The notes: a model not told the origin generated them from the sequence alone. Counted from the first letter of the stretch, positions 1-11,917 are shown. The stretch is 64,000 nucleotides of DNA from Rhabditophanes sp. KR3021 (GCA_963281155.1 CAUJLY010000001.1:2728001-2792000), one strand, 5' to 3'. Numbers and translations: made by a program.

Positions 1-1168
1 GGCAAAGCTGTACATCATTAATAATTGAATAGATTGATCAATCATGCAATAATCATAATTTAATTTGAACATTTCCCAGCTAATTTCAAATTGGCCTCCT
101 CTATTAATAATCTCATTTTTCAAATTGTCATAATATATTGGTAGATCAACAACTTCAAGTTCTCGTCTAATTTCAGGTGAACATCCAATGACGATAACTC
201 TTGCAATATCAATAGCGATAGATCCAACATAAACAATTTGCCAGTCAATCATAGCTCCAATTTCATTTCCAGGATTGCCATGAGCGTCCATTTTGTATGT
301 CACATTATTCAGCCACATGTTATTATGCGCAAGGCTTTTTATATTTCCCTCAATGTTGACGATATCATTAGATATGAAATGTAGTACTTGACCAAAATTA
401 TCCATCATCGTTAGAATATCATCTTCATAATCTTTGTATAATTCATTTGGTACAAATGTCCTCACCTGTGCCCAATTGATTGCAAGTATGGGGCTCATTT
501 TTTCAAATTCTTCAGCACCAAAAACAATGCCATACTCATTTTGCCATTGTTTAGAAGGAAGACTGCAAAAATATGCTTGCAAATTATGAATTTCCTTTAA
601 ACAGTTTCTAGCTTGATAGATATTTAAACCATGTATAAATTCAATATTAGTAGAAGAACCAAGATAATCCATTATCATAGCCCCTTCTGGTTTCCTTTTA
701 ATCCATTCCCTAACCCCATAGCATTTTACTATCTTTAAATTAGGAATTTGTGTGAATTCACTGTAAAATTGACATTCTCTATTGTGAGCCCGGGCAATAA
801 GTTCGGTAGTTATTACTTCATTTCCTTCGTCCTTATCAAATTTTTGATTTTCTAAAGCTTCTGACATGCTATCTGTTCCAGGAATTTTCAGAGCAATTAC
901 AAATGGTTCTTTTGATGTATCATCAAAATGAATAACAATTTTATAAACTTTAGAGGCAAAACCTTTCCCGCCACTGATATGCAGTGCTTCGACCTAATAA
1001 AATATATATAATTTAAAAATATCAAAATTACCTTTGTTACTTTGGCATTTCCTCTTGCAACTTTAAAGTTTTATTTTTCTCTTCTAACGAATAAATAACC
1101 CATTTAAGATCAGTTTTAGTTCCTTGAACATTAGAATCTTCTAATTGTTGAGTAACGAAGATATTCAT
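1..1168 (-). CDS. CHK kinase-like (DUF1679/EcKinase-type) protein, 3' end off the window, apparent frameshift
   Basis: The minus strand encodes a nematode CHK-like kinase of the choline-kinase/aminoglycoside-phosphotransferase fold. Exon 1 runs 1168-1032, then a 38 bp GT-AG intron (1031-994), and exon 2 runs from 993 off the window edge. Seen directly: a glycine-rich 'ISGGKGFASKVYK' stretch, the catalytic-loop motif 'HNNMWLNN' near position 310-340 (family form H-x-D-x-x-x-x-N, here with N for D) and the Mg-binding-type 'IDWQ' near 240. Family members are usually about 400 residues and cytosolic; their substrates are mostly unknown. Exon 1 opens in one frame (MNIFVTQQ...) but must shift by one missing base near 1058-1075 (an A/T-run area) to join the conserved 'VARGNAKVTKVEAL' segment. 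So the start is uncertain, or the gene is broken. The N-for-D change in the catalytic loop may also mean weak or no kinase activity. Confidence 0.75.
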
Positions 1169-1798
1169 TACTAAACGAATTTATTCTTCTTGAAATAATG
1201 ATTTGTTTCAGCAATTTACGCATACTTATATACCCATTTGAATGACCTTAAATGAATACAGACACAATTTTTTTATTATTTAGTTACCATAATTATATTT
1301 CATTTTCAGTATCTGTTATAATTCTAATCGTGTTAATTTGACTTTCATTGTAACTTTTTGCAAAGATTGATACTTTTAGTCAAGTTCAATCTAAATTGAC
1401 AGAAATAAATTTGGCTTAGTGTATATTATTATCACAACAAATAATTAAAGTGTCAGATCAAGTTAAATTTCGTGTGCTTCATTGGCTTTCAATTACGTCT
1501 ACATTTTATATAATTACAATAACAATATAAATTGCTTTTACTGGAGTGTTTTGTGCTTAAGTATGATTATGTTTAATTATTGTGAAGTTCAAATGATATG
1601 ACAGTCATTTCAAAGTTATAAACAAGTAACAAATTGTGTATAGTGAGTATTTTTTGTGATTCTTGACGGGGAATAGTTACAATAATTTTTCATCGCAAAA
1701 TATTTAAATTAAGCATGTAATTTGATTAAAATAAATTCAATCAAACTTTAAATTTTTACACATATACTTTAAGATATCACTTAATTTGAAATAAAGTT
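1169..1798. other. AT-rich intergenic region
   Basis: No convincing ORF on either strand. It separates the CHK-like gene (leftward) from the SRP RNA gene (rightward) and so probably holds both promoters. No promoter motif could be assigned with confidence. Confidence 0.5.
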
Positions 1799-2104
1799 GT
1801 CGCCGGGTTCCGTGACGGGAATCTGTAAGTCAGTGTATTGGCGGTTTAGTTTGAGGAAGGCTTGCCGTTCAGACCAACAGTTGACTACTATGTGTTGTCG
1901 ACCGAGCGTCCGTACCAAGCGTTGCGTCGATAGGCTTATCTTAGAGGAATCTTCGATAAACCGGTCGTGGCTTCGGCCTCTAAAGAGAGATGTACGGCTC
2001 AGGACCGAAAGGTAGCAGGCAAAAGTTTCCGCGCGATGACAGTGGTCGGATGGCGCACGCGAGGCATTTAGTACCAACTGCTGCATTTATATAGTCTCAC
2101 TCAA
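1799..2104 (+). ncRNA. Signal recognition particle RNA (SRP/7SL RNA) gene
   Basis: A GC-rich island of about 300 nt stands out from the AT-rich surroundings and reads as a eukaryotic SRP RNA. The 5' end 'gccgggttccgtgacggg' followed by 'ctgtaagtc' corresponds to the 7SL 5' (Alu) domain, with the conserved U-G-U-A-A/G-U-C segment. Near 2001-2040 the S-domain helix 8 signature is visible: 'ggaccgaaaggtagcagg' followed by 'caaaa', matching the conserved GGAAA-type tetraloop/GGAGCAG arrangement that binds SRP54. The length suits the usual size of about 300 nt. A run of four T at 2107-2110 fits RNA polymerase III termination. The RNA is the scaffold of the particle that targets nascent secretory and membrane proteins to the ER. 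Overlapping ORFs on both strands are by-products of the higher GC. Ends are approximate; a covariance-model search would set them. Confidence 0.85.
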
Positions 2105-2110
2105 ACTTTT

Positions 2111-2868
2111 GCCACTATAAATCTGAATCTTTTAAAACTCTGCCTTTCACTAATATTTATATCACAAATATATTTTTATGAAACAATGATTAGAGAAGGA
2201 CATAAATAAAACTTTTCAAAACATTGAAGATACTTTTACATATAAATGATATTATCAAACCAAATTATGTCCTTCTTTTTCTTATAAATTAACAAAAAGT
2301 AATTTGACATGAATAAGCTTAACAAAATTTTTTTTATTTATCCCCGTTTACTTTATACACGTCACCTAATTGTTAATGTGTTAAGTTCGCTAATCATTTT
2401 GATATGTATTTGTAAAAATACCGTTTATAACTATTCATTTAATAAAGCAATAGTTTTAAATAGTGAAATGGATTCGTATACTTATCCTAATATAATTAGC
2501 ATCTTTTACATATTACTTCTCTCCAGCATTTTTAATTTCAATAAGAATATTTATAATTTATCATTAGGTTTCAACCTTAACTTAACTCATCAAAAGTACG
2601 ATGATTTTATCTAATTAAATAACAATTGTTTTATCAAGTGAAATTTAGTAGAGTTTTCTATGTGTAAAATATATTAATATGAAATTGGATATTATAATAC
2701 AAAATGAAACCACAAGTTTACCTGAGGAAGGAAATCATGCACAGAAGCCAAAATGATACCTAAGAAACATGACCAATCCTTTATTATGTCTTAATTTGAT
2801 ACGTAAGTATAAGATAAAGATATTTGAAATAATTAATAAGATGTAAACAAAAGAGGCTCTTTACAAAA
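2111..2868. other. AT-rich intergenic region
   Basis: One 101-codon ORF on the plus strand (2309-2614) has hydrophobic, AT-driven composition and no recognisable domain. It is not called as a gene. Nothing else was seen. Confidence 0.4.
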
Positions 2869-3806
2869 TTAGGTAGCTGAATTCACAAAGGCTGAGGTAA
2901 CCGGAATGACTGTAGTTACTTTACTTTTTGGCATGCATTTACCGGTTCTAATAAAATAAAACAAAAATTGTCTGTTATCTCTTGATAAAATAAAATATAA
3001 AGCGGCATTCAGAAAAGGCAACCACATAATACTTTTCATAACATAGTTTGCTATTGAACCATTGAATGAAATGTCTATTGGAATTATAATAAATCCAAAC
3101 ACAGCTGGAATGACTACTAAGACAAAAGGAGCTATTGCTTGAAATATCATTATTCACTGAAATTCTGATTGTAATCTTTTGGTTTGAGAAGACATATAAT
3201 TTAGGTTGGAATTTAAATATTTTCTAATTTTATAGTTGAAAAATATGATTGATGAATAATGGGTTGCATAAAATATTGTGCATGGTACAATAATGTATGT
3301 GAAATCTTCGATATTTATACTTATTGTAAAAGTTGAATTGGATGTAGAAAAGAATGTTGTGTCTCTAGTAATATTTCGAATTGTAGCAAATTCAGGCAAA
3401 TCAGGAGTAACTTTTGAAAATATTAAGAAAAATGAAAAAGAACAGATTGCACAGAATATAACGGAACATATTATCACAATAAACTTGTCGAAGCAACACA
3501 ATTCAGAATACAGCCCAACCATTGCCAAGCACATAGCGAATATAATTTGAGATCATCAAAACTAATAAATAAAGGAGTTGCTGTAAAAAATACATTTCTT
3601 CCAGTACTTAACAACATCGGTTGAACCAAAAATAAATACAAATTATTAAACAAAGCCACTCCAATTTGATAATACACAAACCAGGCATTAGTTTCTTTTC
3701 TATTTAAATTGAAAAATAAAATTATAACGAATATGTTTGTGACTACAGACAGTACAATTGCCAGCAAATCTGTGTAATTTAAAATAAGATCGGCTATATA
3801 TGACAT
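2869..3806 (-). pseudogene. Serpentine chemoreceptor (Str/Srd-like) pseudogene with two lesions
   Basis: The minus strand encodes most of a seven-helix nematode chemoreceptor. It starts at 3806 (MSYIADLILN), has several hydrophobic helices, the family's intracellular signature 'MSSQTKRLQSEF' near 3195-3160, then helix 6 'FQAIAPFVLVVIPAVFGF' and a polar tail. Two lesions are visible. About one base is missing near 3545-3560, because the N-terminal frame (to 'FDDLKLYS') and the next frame ('MCLAMVGLYSEL') are offset by one. There is also an in-frame TGA at 3156-3154, directly before the conserved 'IMIFQAIAPF', at a position where the intact paralogue at 56532-57534 has an Asn. No intron large enough explains either. 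The intact form would be a plasma-membrane GPCR in chemosensory neurons (family knowledge). This copy is either a pseudogene or a mis-assembled gene. Confidence 0.75.
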
Positions 3807-5091
3807 AATAATTTATATGGATGGCTTAACAGAATATTTAAAACTCAATATATTTACTCTTTAAACTCATTTAAATAAGAATTCATGGAACTTACTTTTA
3901 AAGTTAAATTATTAAAGGCAATAGTTCATAAAATTATAACTGAAATTCATTCAATTACTGACATCAGTTAAATATTAGTGTTATGTTACAAATGATGTGA
4001 TCTCTATTTTATCCAATTTAAAGGTATTTTTAGAGTGTCATTGATACCGTTGGCATATAACGAAATTTGCGACTAATTTGTATATTTTTGCCAAAAGGGT
4101 ATCTTTTTTGTTGCAAATCATATACAATGTGTAGCGAATAGTTGTAAAGTGTTTCAAACCATTTTGGAATATATTTGCATATTTTAAAGAGCAATACTAG
4201 TCTTAAAGTATGCTTTTTTGTTAATTTTCAGAAAAGTAGACCTATGTAGTTAATAATATTTAACCTTTAAATTCATCATATTAGTACATTTATAGACGGC
4301 TATCGGTGATGTAGGAACTGCTGTCAATACTCCTATTTAAATAATAGTAAAGATCGTGGAGTATTTTTCTACAAGGAAAATATCAGTGACTCTGAATCTG
4401 TACATAAACATAATATAGATAAAATTAAGATTGAAAAGAGCCAATGCATGCAGTGGTCAGTTTTCAACTTATAAAAAGCCAACTTAACAACCTATGCTTG
4501 ACAAAAGAACTTCTCAATTATTAATAAATTTCTTTTGAAAAAGAACATTCCAACAAAAAATGTTTTTATTTGAAGTAATATTATGTGCCATAAATGTATC
4601 AACTACATATACCATTAAAAATTTAAAATATCTGTGAATTTTGAATGCATTTGATCATTAAATATGTATTAAAAATATAAATAATTAGCATATCTTATGA
4701 CGTTTCTTTTGAAATGTAGGTAAAAGGAGTTTCTATAACAAAACAGATCTTCTACTAAAACAAAAAAATAAAACATTCAATTAACTTAATTAAATTTGAA
4801 GTATAACACGTTATTGTCATACTTAGGCAAATGATAGTACATTGAAAATACAAATATTTACTTGTTTAAATCGTTCATAAAACAGTTAAAAATACACTAA
4901 AAATTATATCTATCATATTTAAAGTTATAATTCATGAGTAGGATTAAACTAATGATAATAAAGCGCAATTTGTACAGCACTTCATTTCCTGTTTTACCTT
5001 AATCCTTTTGAGAAAGTTAGGACTTTATATGAAAAACAGTGCAAAACATATACAGTTTTAACCATTTTACGTAACAATATTCCTCCTATAC
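3807..5091. other. AT-rich intergenic region
   Basis: About 1.3 kb with no ORF of note and no recognisable RNA. It lies between two divergently oriented chemoreceptor genes and presumably contains both promoters. Confidence 0.5.
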
Positions 5092-6143
5092 TTGTTATTG
5101 AGATCTGTCATGGATTTTTTTGATTTAACAAAAAACACAGGTATGATGTTGATTGATGTGGACGAGATAAATAAGGTTGATCCGTTGTTAAAAAATATAT
5201 TAATACCAATGTTGTTCGCTTGTAATATATTGTCTATACCTATTATTATCCTGGAGTATACTTTTATTTTAAAAAAAGCTTTGATCCATTTGAACTGCAA
5301 AATAGTCTTTGGTTTCTTTGGTTTCCTGTCATTACATTATAGTATCATTGAACTAATTAATGTTACGTCAATTCTATTCTTCACACATGATGCAGTGGTT
5401 TCCTACATTTACGATTTAGTTGCTCAATGTGGCCCATTATCAATAGTATTTTTATCAGTACCAATGTATATTGAAAGAAATGAAGCCTTCCGACATTCCA
5501 CTAATTATGAAAGTTCAGGTCTACATTTAAAATACTTTATTTATTGCATCTTTTCTATTGTTGTCGGCTCAATCCTGGCTTTAAATCAAACGTTTCGTAT
5601 GTACTACTTTTAATTATAAATTCTAATTTTTCAGAAATTATAAATGATCTATTTACAAATTCAGTCTGGATTATCACAACTGCTCTAACATCTATTTCTT
5701 ACTATATTTTGTATAAAAAAAATCAACTTGCTCTTAACGTAGAAAGGAGAATTAAAAGCAACTTAAATAAAAAATATCAGTTGAATGAGAATACTGAAAT
5801 GATGCGTGTATTGTTATTTTCAGCAGCGTATTTATCGTGTACAAGTGTTTTTGTCTTTGTAATTCAAATTCTTTTCAAATTGGAAATTTTGAATAGGAGA
5901 TTAATCTCCGGATTTATTTTTTGTTTATGTTCCCTGTTTTTGACAACATTCCCACTAGTAACAATATTAATGCTTTCATCTACTAAAAAGATTGTTATGA
6001 AGTTTTTCAAAAGAAAGATAGGAGTAATAAGTGTTTCATCTAATGTGGACTTGAGTGCAGTCAGAAGATTAGAACGGCGAAATGAAACAAATATATACTT
6101 CAAAAACTTAAGAGAAGCTTGGAATAGAGGTGAAATGCATTGA
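5092..6143 (+). CDS. Serpentine chemoreceptor, Sra-superfamily (Sre/Srab-like)
   Basis: Two exons, 5092-5596 and 5635-6143, joined across a 38 bp GT-AG intron (phase 1), give about 337 residues. The protein has seven hydrophobic segments and the family hallmarks: 'KKYQLNENTEMMRVLL' before helix 6 and the C-terminal 'RNETNIYFKNLREAWN', the E-T/D-x-Y-F-x-x-L-x-x-x-W tail typical of Sra/Srab/Sre receptors. An in-frame ATG at 5110 is an alternative start. The exon 1-2 junction (after '...ALNQTF') lies at the same place and phase as in the paralogue at 13424-14585, so the intron is ancestral to both. The coding frame is intact. Expected role: chemosensory plasma-membrane GPCR; the ligand is unknown. 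The exact subfamily needs a profile search. Confidence 0.8.
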
Positions 6144-6295
6144 ACATTATTAAGCAATATTTTTGGTAATTTTCATTTATAAATTATTCTTTTGATCACT
6201 TCTAAACCAACGAAATATAACAATTCGACTTCCAACTCGGGTTAATAGCAAACTCATTTTATGTCGTAAATAAATATGTAAATGAAAATAAAAAA

Positions 6296-8205
6296 CTACA
6301 GCATATTAATTTTTTCATTCATTTCATTATTTTGAGTTGGTGTGGCTCCTTTGCAATCCTTATTTGTGTAAATCATATTTTGAATTCGACAAAATATTTT
6401 GATATCAGTAACTCGCAGAATAATCATATCTTTTAGTTTAACAATATAATCCGTAGCGCTAACAAAAAAGTGTCTTCTTCTTGCTGTAATAGTCATATTT
6501 TGTGGAAGAGTGCTATTACCAACAAAGGGTAAAACAGAATTTGGGAAAATGATTGTTTCATTCGATTTTGAATCGCCATTAATCTGCTCTGTTTCAATAG
6601 GTCTTGTTAAATTTGATTTAACATAAAATAAATTGGATTGATCCCTAATATTAAAAACAATTTTTTTGTATGGCATTCTTTTGTAATTTTCCTTCAAGTA
6701 GCTTGAATGATTAAATCCCGATAAATATCCATAGTCTTTATTGTTCCTTTTTCCAATGACATAAGCGATGTATGGATCAATAGATTCCATTGTATTGTAT
6801 CCGTTTTTGTTTACATTGATAACATATCCATAACAAATTTTGCACAAATTTAAATCAAGTTCCAAATCTTGAACATCATCTAGATTTAAGTTCTCTCCAT
6901 TGAGTTTAAAATTGGTCAAATTAAATTTGTCTAAGCCATAAATTTCTATATATCCATTGCCATTCATCACAAACTGCGTCTTACCAACAATATATTCGCT
7001 TGCATCAGGAATATAATTAATAAAAGCTCCAACCTTTGAATGATGTAATGTAATGTCTTGTGGATTTTTTTCTGTAGTAAAGAAACCGGTTCTAGACATT
7101 TTAAAGTCCTGACCAATTCCGGTGAAAGTCAAATCTTTATTTGACGAAGAAATATATTTTGTTTCCGATATCAGAGCTGTGTTTTTCTTCACACTTGATT
7201 TTTAATTCTGTGAATGGTGATTCTTCATTAAAGAACATGGATCTGAATGGATTAGGTAGCTTTTTACATACTAAGTTTGATGAATGTAATGAAAGTTTGT
7301 GTGTAAATCTTTGAGAAATCCTTTTTGTAAAGTATTTAGTTGCTTCATTTTTTATTGTGCATGGCCATTGACTTAAGGGCTGAGGAACGTATGCCATATA
7401 ATCAAAAGATTCTTTATTTGACACAGCTCCTTCCAATATATCGTATTTACTAATTGCAGCAACTACTATGATCGGATTGTATGCTTTAATAATTACACGA
7501 GCCAATCCATATTCCTTCGGGAGTATCACTTGAATTTGATCTGATCCTATATCTCCTTTTAAATATCTTGTGTTGTGACTTTTATTACCTCCGAAAAAGT
7601 GAATGTCAATACTTACTTCAGTTTCAATTCCAGGTGTAGTAAAGATATTAAACATTTGATATCCATCATAATCAGGAGTCGGTAACTTGATTTTATAATC
7701 TGTTCCAGCAAACTTAATCGACGGAACTATATACATGTCTGTTTTTCCAGATTTAGTATCGTATAATGAAGCAATCACTTTCATTGGGTAGTTTGATTGA
7801 ATAAAAATTCGAGGATCACAAATCATTTCGATGTTCTTTGTAGCATTGCTAGTTGGGGCGATGAGTTTGTTATAATCAAAGAAAACCTAAATTAAAAATA
7901 TTTCAAAAAAGTAACGATTTCATTACCTTATTGTCTTCACCTTGATTTATCTTAAAGTCATTGTAATGTTCAACTGTCTTCGTTGTTAATGAGTAGTAGG
8001 AAATATTAATAAAATCAACATTTTTTTCAACTAGAAGGAAACTTATGGAGAGTTCATATTTCTTTTCGGAATCAAGATCATAATTCAAAAATGAAGTTAC
8101 AAACTGAGTTCCATCTGTATCAGTAGCATTGGCGAAAAAACCAAACAATGAGAGAAGATATAGAAGATAAAGCATCGTTATGATGTAAATATTATTTTTG
8201 GTCAT
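6296..8205 (-). CDS. Secreted IgGFc-binding-like protein, apparent one-base frameshift
   Basis: Exon 1 (8205-7927) encodes a signal peptide (hydrophobic 'IITMLYLLYLLSLFGFFA') followed by 'TDGTQFVTSFLNY', which resembles the start of nematode IgGFc-binding-type domains. A 40 bp intron (7926-7887, phase 0) leads to exon 2, where the frame stays open from 7886 to 7137. A second frame runs 7192-6296 and continues a similar beta-rich, N-glycosylation-site-rich sequence. The two frames overlap at 'gaagaaaaacac' (about 7190-7198) and differ by one base in an A5 run. The sequence therefore carries either a +1 frameshift or a one-base assembly insertion. Read through, the product would be about 620 residues, extracellular, without a C-terminal membrane segment. 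If the shift is real, the protein ends after about 323 residues. The family assignment is tentative, made by eye; a CUB-like or other nematode secreted family remains possible. Confidence 0.55.
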
Positions 8206-8785
8206 TTAAATACCATCTCATGAGCCATGCTTTCTAGCAAAAATCGTTAAATAAATAAATACTTAACTTTTATTAAAAGAGAAGTCTTTTATGATGTATA
8301 GTCAAAAATATGAATAAATAAAATGACCAATAGTTACTCATAACTAAAATATTGTGTTTTCTAATAGTTAATATTTTTGTTTTGATTAGTTATATTTTTT
8401 AATCCTCAAATAAAGCGATTAAATATTGATATGATTACGAATACTTCAACCAAATGAAAGAAGTAATATAAAGTAATTTTATCTATTGGATGTTTAATCT
8501 TTCAAATTTAAGATGTCATAATATATTCGGAAAAAATGACAAGCAAATTTATTTTTGACATCTAAAAAATAGAAATTTAGAGGAACATGCAAAATCATAT
8601 TCGCTGAACATTGTTTAATTATATTAAATATGACGTTAATAAGATAAGAATAAAAGTATACAACATAAGAATGTTTTTATCAAACTACTTATTATTTTTA
8701 TTTATAATTATTGTAAAAAGCACTTGTTAATTAAATGAATCATTTTTATGCAACCTTAACACTGAAAAGTAACTTTATTTTCAAA
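8206..8785. other. AT-rich intergenic region
   Basis: No ORF or RNA signal recognised between the secreted-protein gene and the Srx-like receptor. Confidence 0.5.
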
Positions 8786-9770
8786 CTACATAAACAATTG
8801 AAACAAGTAATTGTTTGCCGTCTTATTAAAAATGAAAAATACAACTGCAGTCATTGAGTTAAGTAAAATAGATAAAAATATCAAAAGTATATTCCAATAA
8901 AATATGTTGTCTTTGAATACTGTCGAAATTTCATTAAAAAAGAAATTACAGAAGGTCGTTATTTGATATAAACTGCAAATGGCAAATGATTGATACAAAA
9001 TAATTCTTTCATAATTTACTGGAGTGAATAAAATTTTGGCTGGTATAGTTTTTTGAGTTACAACAAAGATTTTACTTTGAGTTACCTTTACATACTTTTT
9101 GGTATTATAAAAAGCAATTAAGTATAAAAGAAATAGAAAAGTTGGATTGATCAAGTAAGCATAAATTAAAATATTCTCCATTTTAAATGTTTTGTTGCAA
9201 AATTCTTTATGAATCACATTCATGTCTGTTATATAATTTGTAATGAAACTACTAAAAACCGTTTTTGAAATTTCGAATACAAAGGGCAAGAACCAAGAAA
9301 TGAAGCAAACTACATATATTTGGTTAGCAGTATTCTTGAAAGTCTTGTTAATTGAATAAAAAGTAATAAAACGATTAATAGAAAGGAACATGAATAGAAA
9401 AGCCCATGCAATGTGGGCAATTGTTTCAATTTCGGATAGAATATAAAATGTTGTTGAATTTATTACATCTAAAATATTCAACTTAATTAAAACAAATCAT
9501 TTTATGTCACTTACCTTGTTCAAATTCAATGTTCTTGATAAACAAAAAAGGAATCACAGTTACTGCTATAAACATGTTTTTTAGAAAATCCGCCATAATC
9601 ATGTTAATTGACAATATTAATACGGGAAACAGTTTAAATTTTTGTATATTTTTATGGTAAACGTACACCATTAAAAACCCCATTACGTTACTTAATACAA
9701 TTAAAATGTAAAAAATCACGCCAAATACAAGTCTTGAAATATCATAAATATCATCGTTTAAAATATCCAT
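8786..9770 (-). CDS. Serpentine chemoreceptor, Srx-like
   Basis: Exon 1 is 9770-9515 and exon 2 is 9468-8786. The 46 bp intron (9514-9469) is placed so that CAA-G joins AT-GTA and keeps one frame, giving about 312 residues. Seven hydrophobic segments are present. Helix 3 contains 'FMFLSINRFITFY', the S-[IFL]-N-R-F motif typical of Srx receptors (the DRY-equivalent). The C-terminal helix ends 'TAVVFFIFNKTANNYLF', close to the Srx 'P-[IV]-[IV]-Y-x-x-x-N' region. The frame is intact. Expected role: chemosensory GPCR. The related Srx-like gene at 60584-61566 also has its intron around the helix 2-3 region but is divergent in sequence. Confidence 0.75.
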
Positions 9771-10263
9771 GAAGAAGGCTTGCAGAACGGAAGTTATATT
9801 AATGATGATTATACTTTTAAAAATGCAACTGCCGCAAAACAGCCATATAATATGAATTATCTTAATTCATTAGGTATAAGCATTACACATTTGCATCAAT
9901 TATTAACTTCTGCGCAGAAGTGCTCCAAAAGACTTTGTTTTGTATAGAACAGAAACAACTGGTGTCATCAAAACTCAAAAAGGTGAATGTGTAAATAAAT
10001 TAGAACAAAGTTTTCATTGTTGTAAATAATTCTAATCTTTAGTTTTAGTTGGATAGGTAACACGCTTACTTGCCACGTCATGTATATATTAGCATGTTAT
10101 CATTATCTTATTATATATATTGTATGTTATGTTTAATAAAGTTAGTTGTCTTATATCTTGTATTACAGTTTTCATGTAAACTTAGACCAAAATATTTGTT
10201 ATAATAAATATTATGACAAATTATTTTTTACTTTATCTTACACGAGTAAGTTATATTAAATAT
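9771..10263. other. AT-rich intergenic region
   Basis: No coding signal. It is the 5' flank of the Srx-like gene. Confidence 0.45.
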
Positions 10264-10335
10264 GTCTTATTGGCTTAGTGGTAGAGCATCTGCAAAGCTA
10301 TCAGAAAGCAAGTGTTCGATTCCATCTTATAAGAT
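10264..10335 (+). pseudogene. tRNA-like sequence (degenerate tRNA or tRNA-derived relic)
   Basis: The segment can pair a seven-base acceptor (GTCTTAT with ATAAGAT, one G-U). It contains a near-perfect A box/D arm 'tggcttagtggtagagca' and a B-box-like 'gttcgattcc'. However, the anticodon arm 'tctgcaaagctatcaga' has a C-U mismatch closing the stem and lacks the universal U33, and the T stem does not pair (AAGTG against CCATC). It is therefore probably not a functional cytosolic tRNA. A decayed tRNA or the head of a SINE-like element would fit. Confidence 0.55.
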
Positions 10336-11376
10336 AATATTTCTGTTTGTAGACCTCATGAACCTACAATGCCTATTACTTAGTCGCTAGACTTTATGCC
10401 CCCAGTATTGACAAGAACAGAAAAAGGAATATTGACTGCTGTAAGTTCTTCCCACCTCTCAGAATCGGGTCAATATTTTTGTAAAATTCGAATACAAAAT
10501 GTGACTATATAAATATGATTTTTTTGCAAATTTACACTAATTGAAAATGAAGCTTTTATTAAGTTTCATATTTTTATTTAAATTTTTGCCAACAGACGAA
10601 TATATTGATTACTGATGATATCAATCAATTTTATGACAATAATAATTAAATTGACTTTAAGAATTGTGGAACGAATCCAAAACTCATCTTCTGTTAAGGC
10701 TCCTCCCCAAATCTACATACTATTATTATATGTATATTTGCTATGTCTTATTTATTATATACCTTGTTTTGCTAAGAAAATCACACAAAATATTGTCTAA
10801 AAGAATGCACCAAATTACGGCCATATTTACAAAACAAGTTGAAATAACAAGGGCGTAAATTTTGATCTAATTTATTATTTTTTCATGAATGATTTTTTAT
10901 AAAAACATCTATTGTTGACTTCACACTATGTGCATACTTTTTACGGAGGTTTGAAGTCATATTATCGGCATTCCATTATCCATAATGAAAGATTAGCAGA
11001 GACACATAAAAAATTTGTTAAAAAAGAAATTGTTTTGATTAAATATAATAATCAAGCATTCACACAGCTTAATAAAAATAAGATCATATCTATTCTATTA
11101 ATTTAAAAATAATAGACTCGAAATCATGTTGTAAATTGATTCAGTACTTTTTATATCTATAACAACACTTGAATCATCATTTGTTTTTACGTTTAGTTTA
11201 TAAATAAGTCTAGTATGTGTGATTCATTAAAACATATACACTTGGTTTTTGTTTATTGTTACAAATGTCACATCAAAAACAATACTACGAAATGACATGG
11301 CAAACAAGTGGCTTTACATTATAAGTTATTTGATTTGTCGAAATTGTTTTATCATTCATTTTTACAATTCTAGATC
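10336..11376. other. Intergenic region with a short signal-peptide-like ORF
   Basis: A 22-codon ORF near 10546-10614 (MKLLLSFIFLFKFLPTDEY...) looks like a signal peptide but has no recognisable continuation. Short plus-strand ORFs at 10615-10858 and 10912-11106 lack any family resemblance. No gene is called. Confidence 0.4.
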
Positions 11377-11917
11377 ATGAAGAAAATTAAACCATCTATT
11401 ATATGCGTCACTGTTTCCTTTTTGATGACTGTAAGCTATAACTTGTCTGTTTTAATATTTATATTTTGTAGATTGGCAGCATAAATGGACAACAATTAAA
11501 TGAAACTGATAATACGGGTATTCCTGTCTTTTTCGGCATTAATTCATACTATGATCCAATTTGATGGTGGTCTAGTTGATTGAAGGAGAAACTAGAGCTG
11601 AGTGTACAGGAAATGAAGAAATGGATTGCTTTTACAATACGTTCACACAGTCTAAAACATGTTCTGGTGAAAGAAGGAATTGCAATGGAGCTCTTTTAGA
11701 ATGTACTTTAAAAGGAACAAATAATTCAATATTGTCTAAATCCCAGAATGAAATAAACATGTCACAACAAACAATTGCTATAAATAGAAACCACCAAATT
11801 CTTAACGAAATGATGCCGATCATTATTGCAGGACCATCTGTATTTGTTGTTGTAGCAATCTGTGTAATAATTTGGTGTTTGAAATTTGACAGACGAGTAT
11901 ATGTTATTGATAATTGA
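11377..11917 (+). CDS. Small type I membrane protein with Cys-rich ectodomain (unknown family)
   Basis: Three exons in one frame: 11377-11430 (54 nt), 11472-11525 (54 nt) and 11576-11917, together about 149 residues. The first intron (11431-11471) is a normal GT-AG. The second (11526-11575) uses a weak donor 'gtcttt' and skips an in-frame TGA. Residues 1-25 form a signal peptide. The ectodomain has six cysteines (pattern 'AECTGNEEMDCF', 'KTCSGERRNC', 'LLECTLKG') and several N-glycosylation sites. A hydrophobic 'MPIIIAGPSVFVVVAICVII' is followed by a short basic tail 'KFDRR'. It could be a cell-surface receptor or adhesion protein. No family is recognised, and the second intron is inferred only from frame continuity. 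Confidence 0.6.

Noticed and set aside
1781..2086. ORFs on both strands of the GC-rich island
   Set aside because: They overlap the SRP RNA gene; no protein family resemblance, and high GC alone makes long ORFs likely.
2309..2614. 101-codon plus-strand ORF
   Set aside because: Composition is that expected of AT-rich DNA; no domain, no exon neighbours, no signal peptide.
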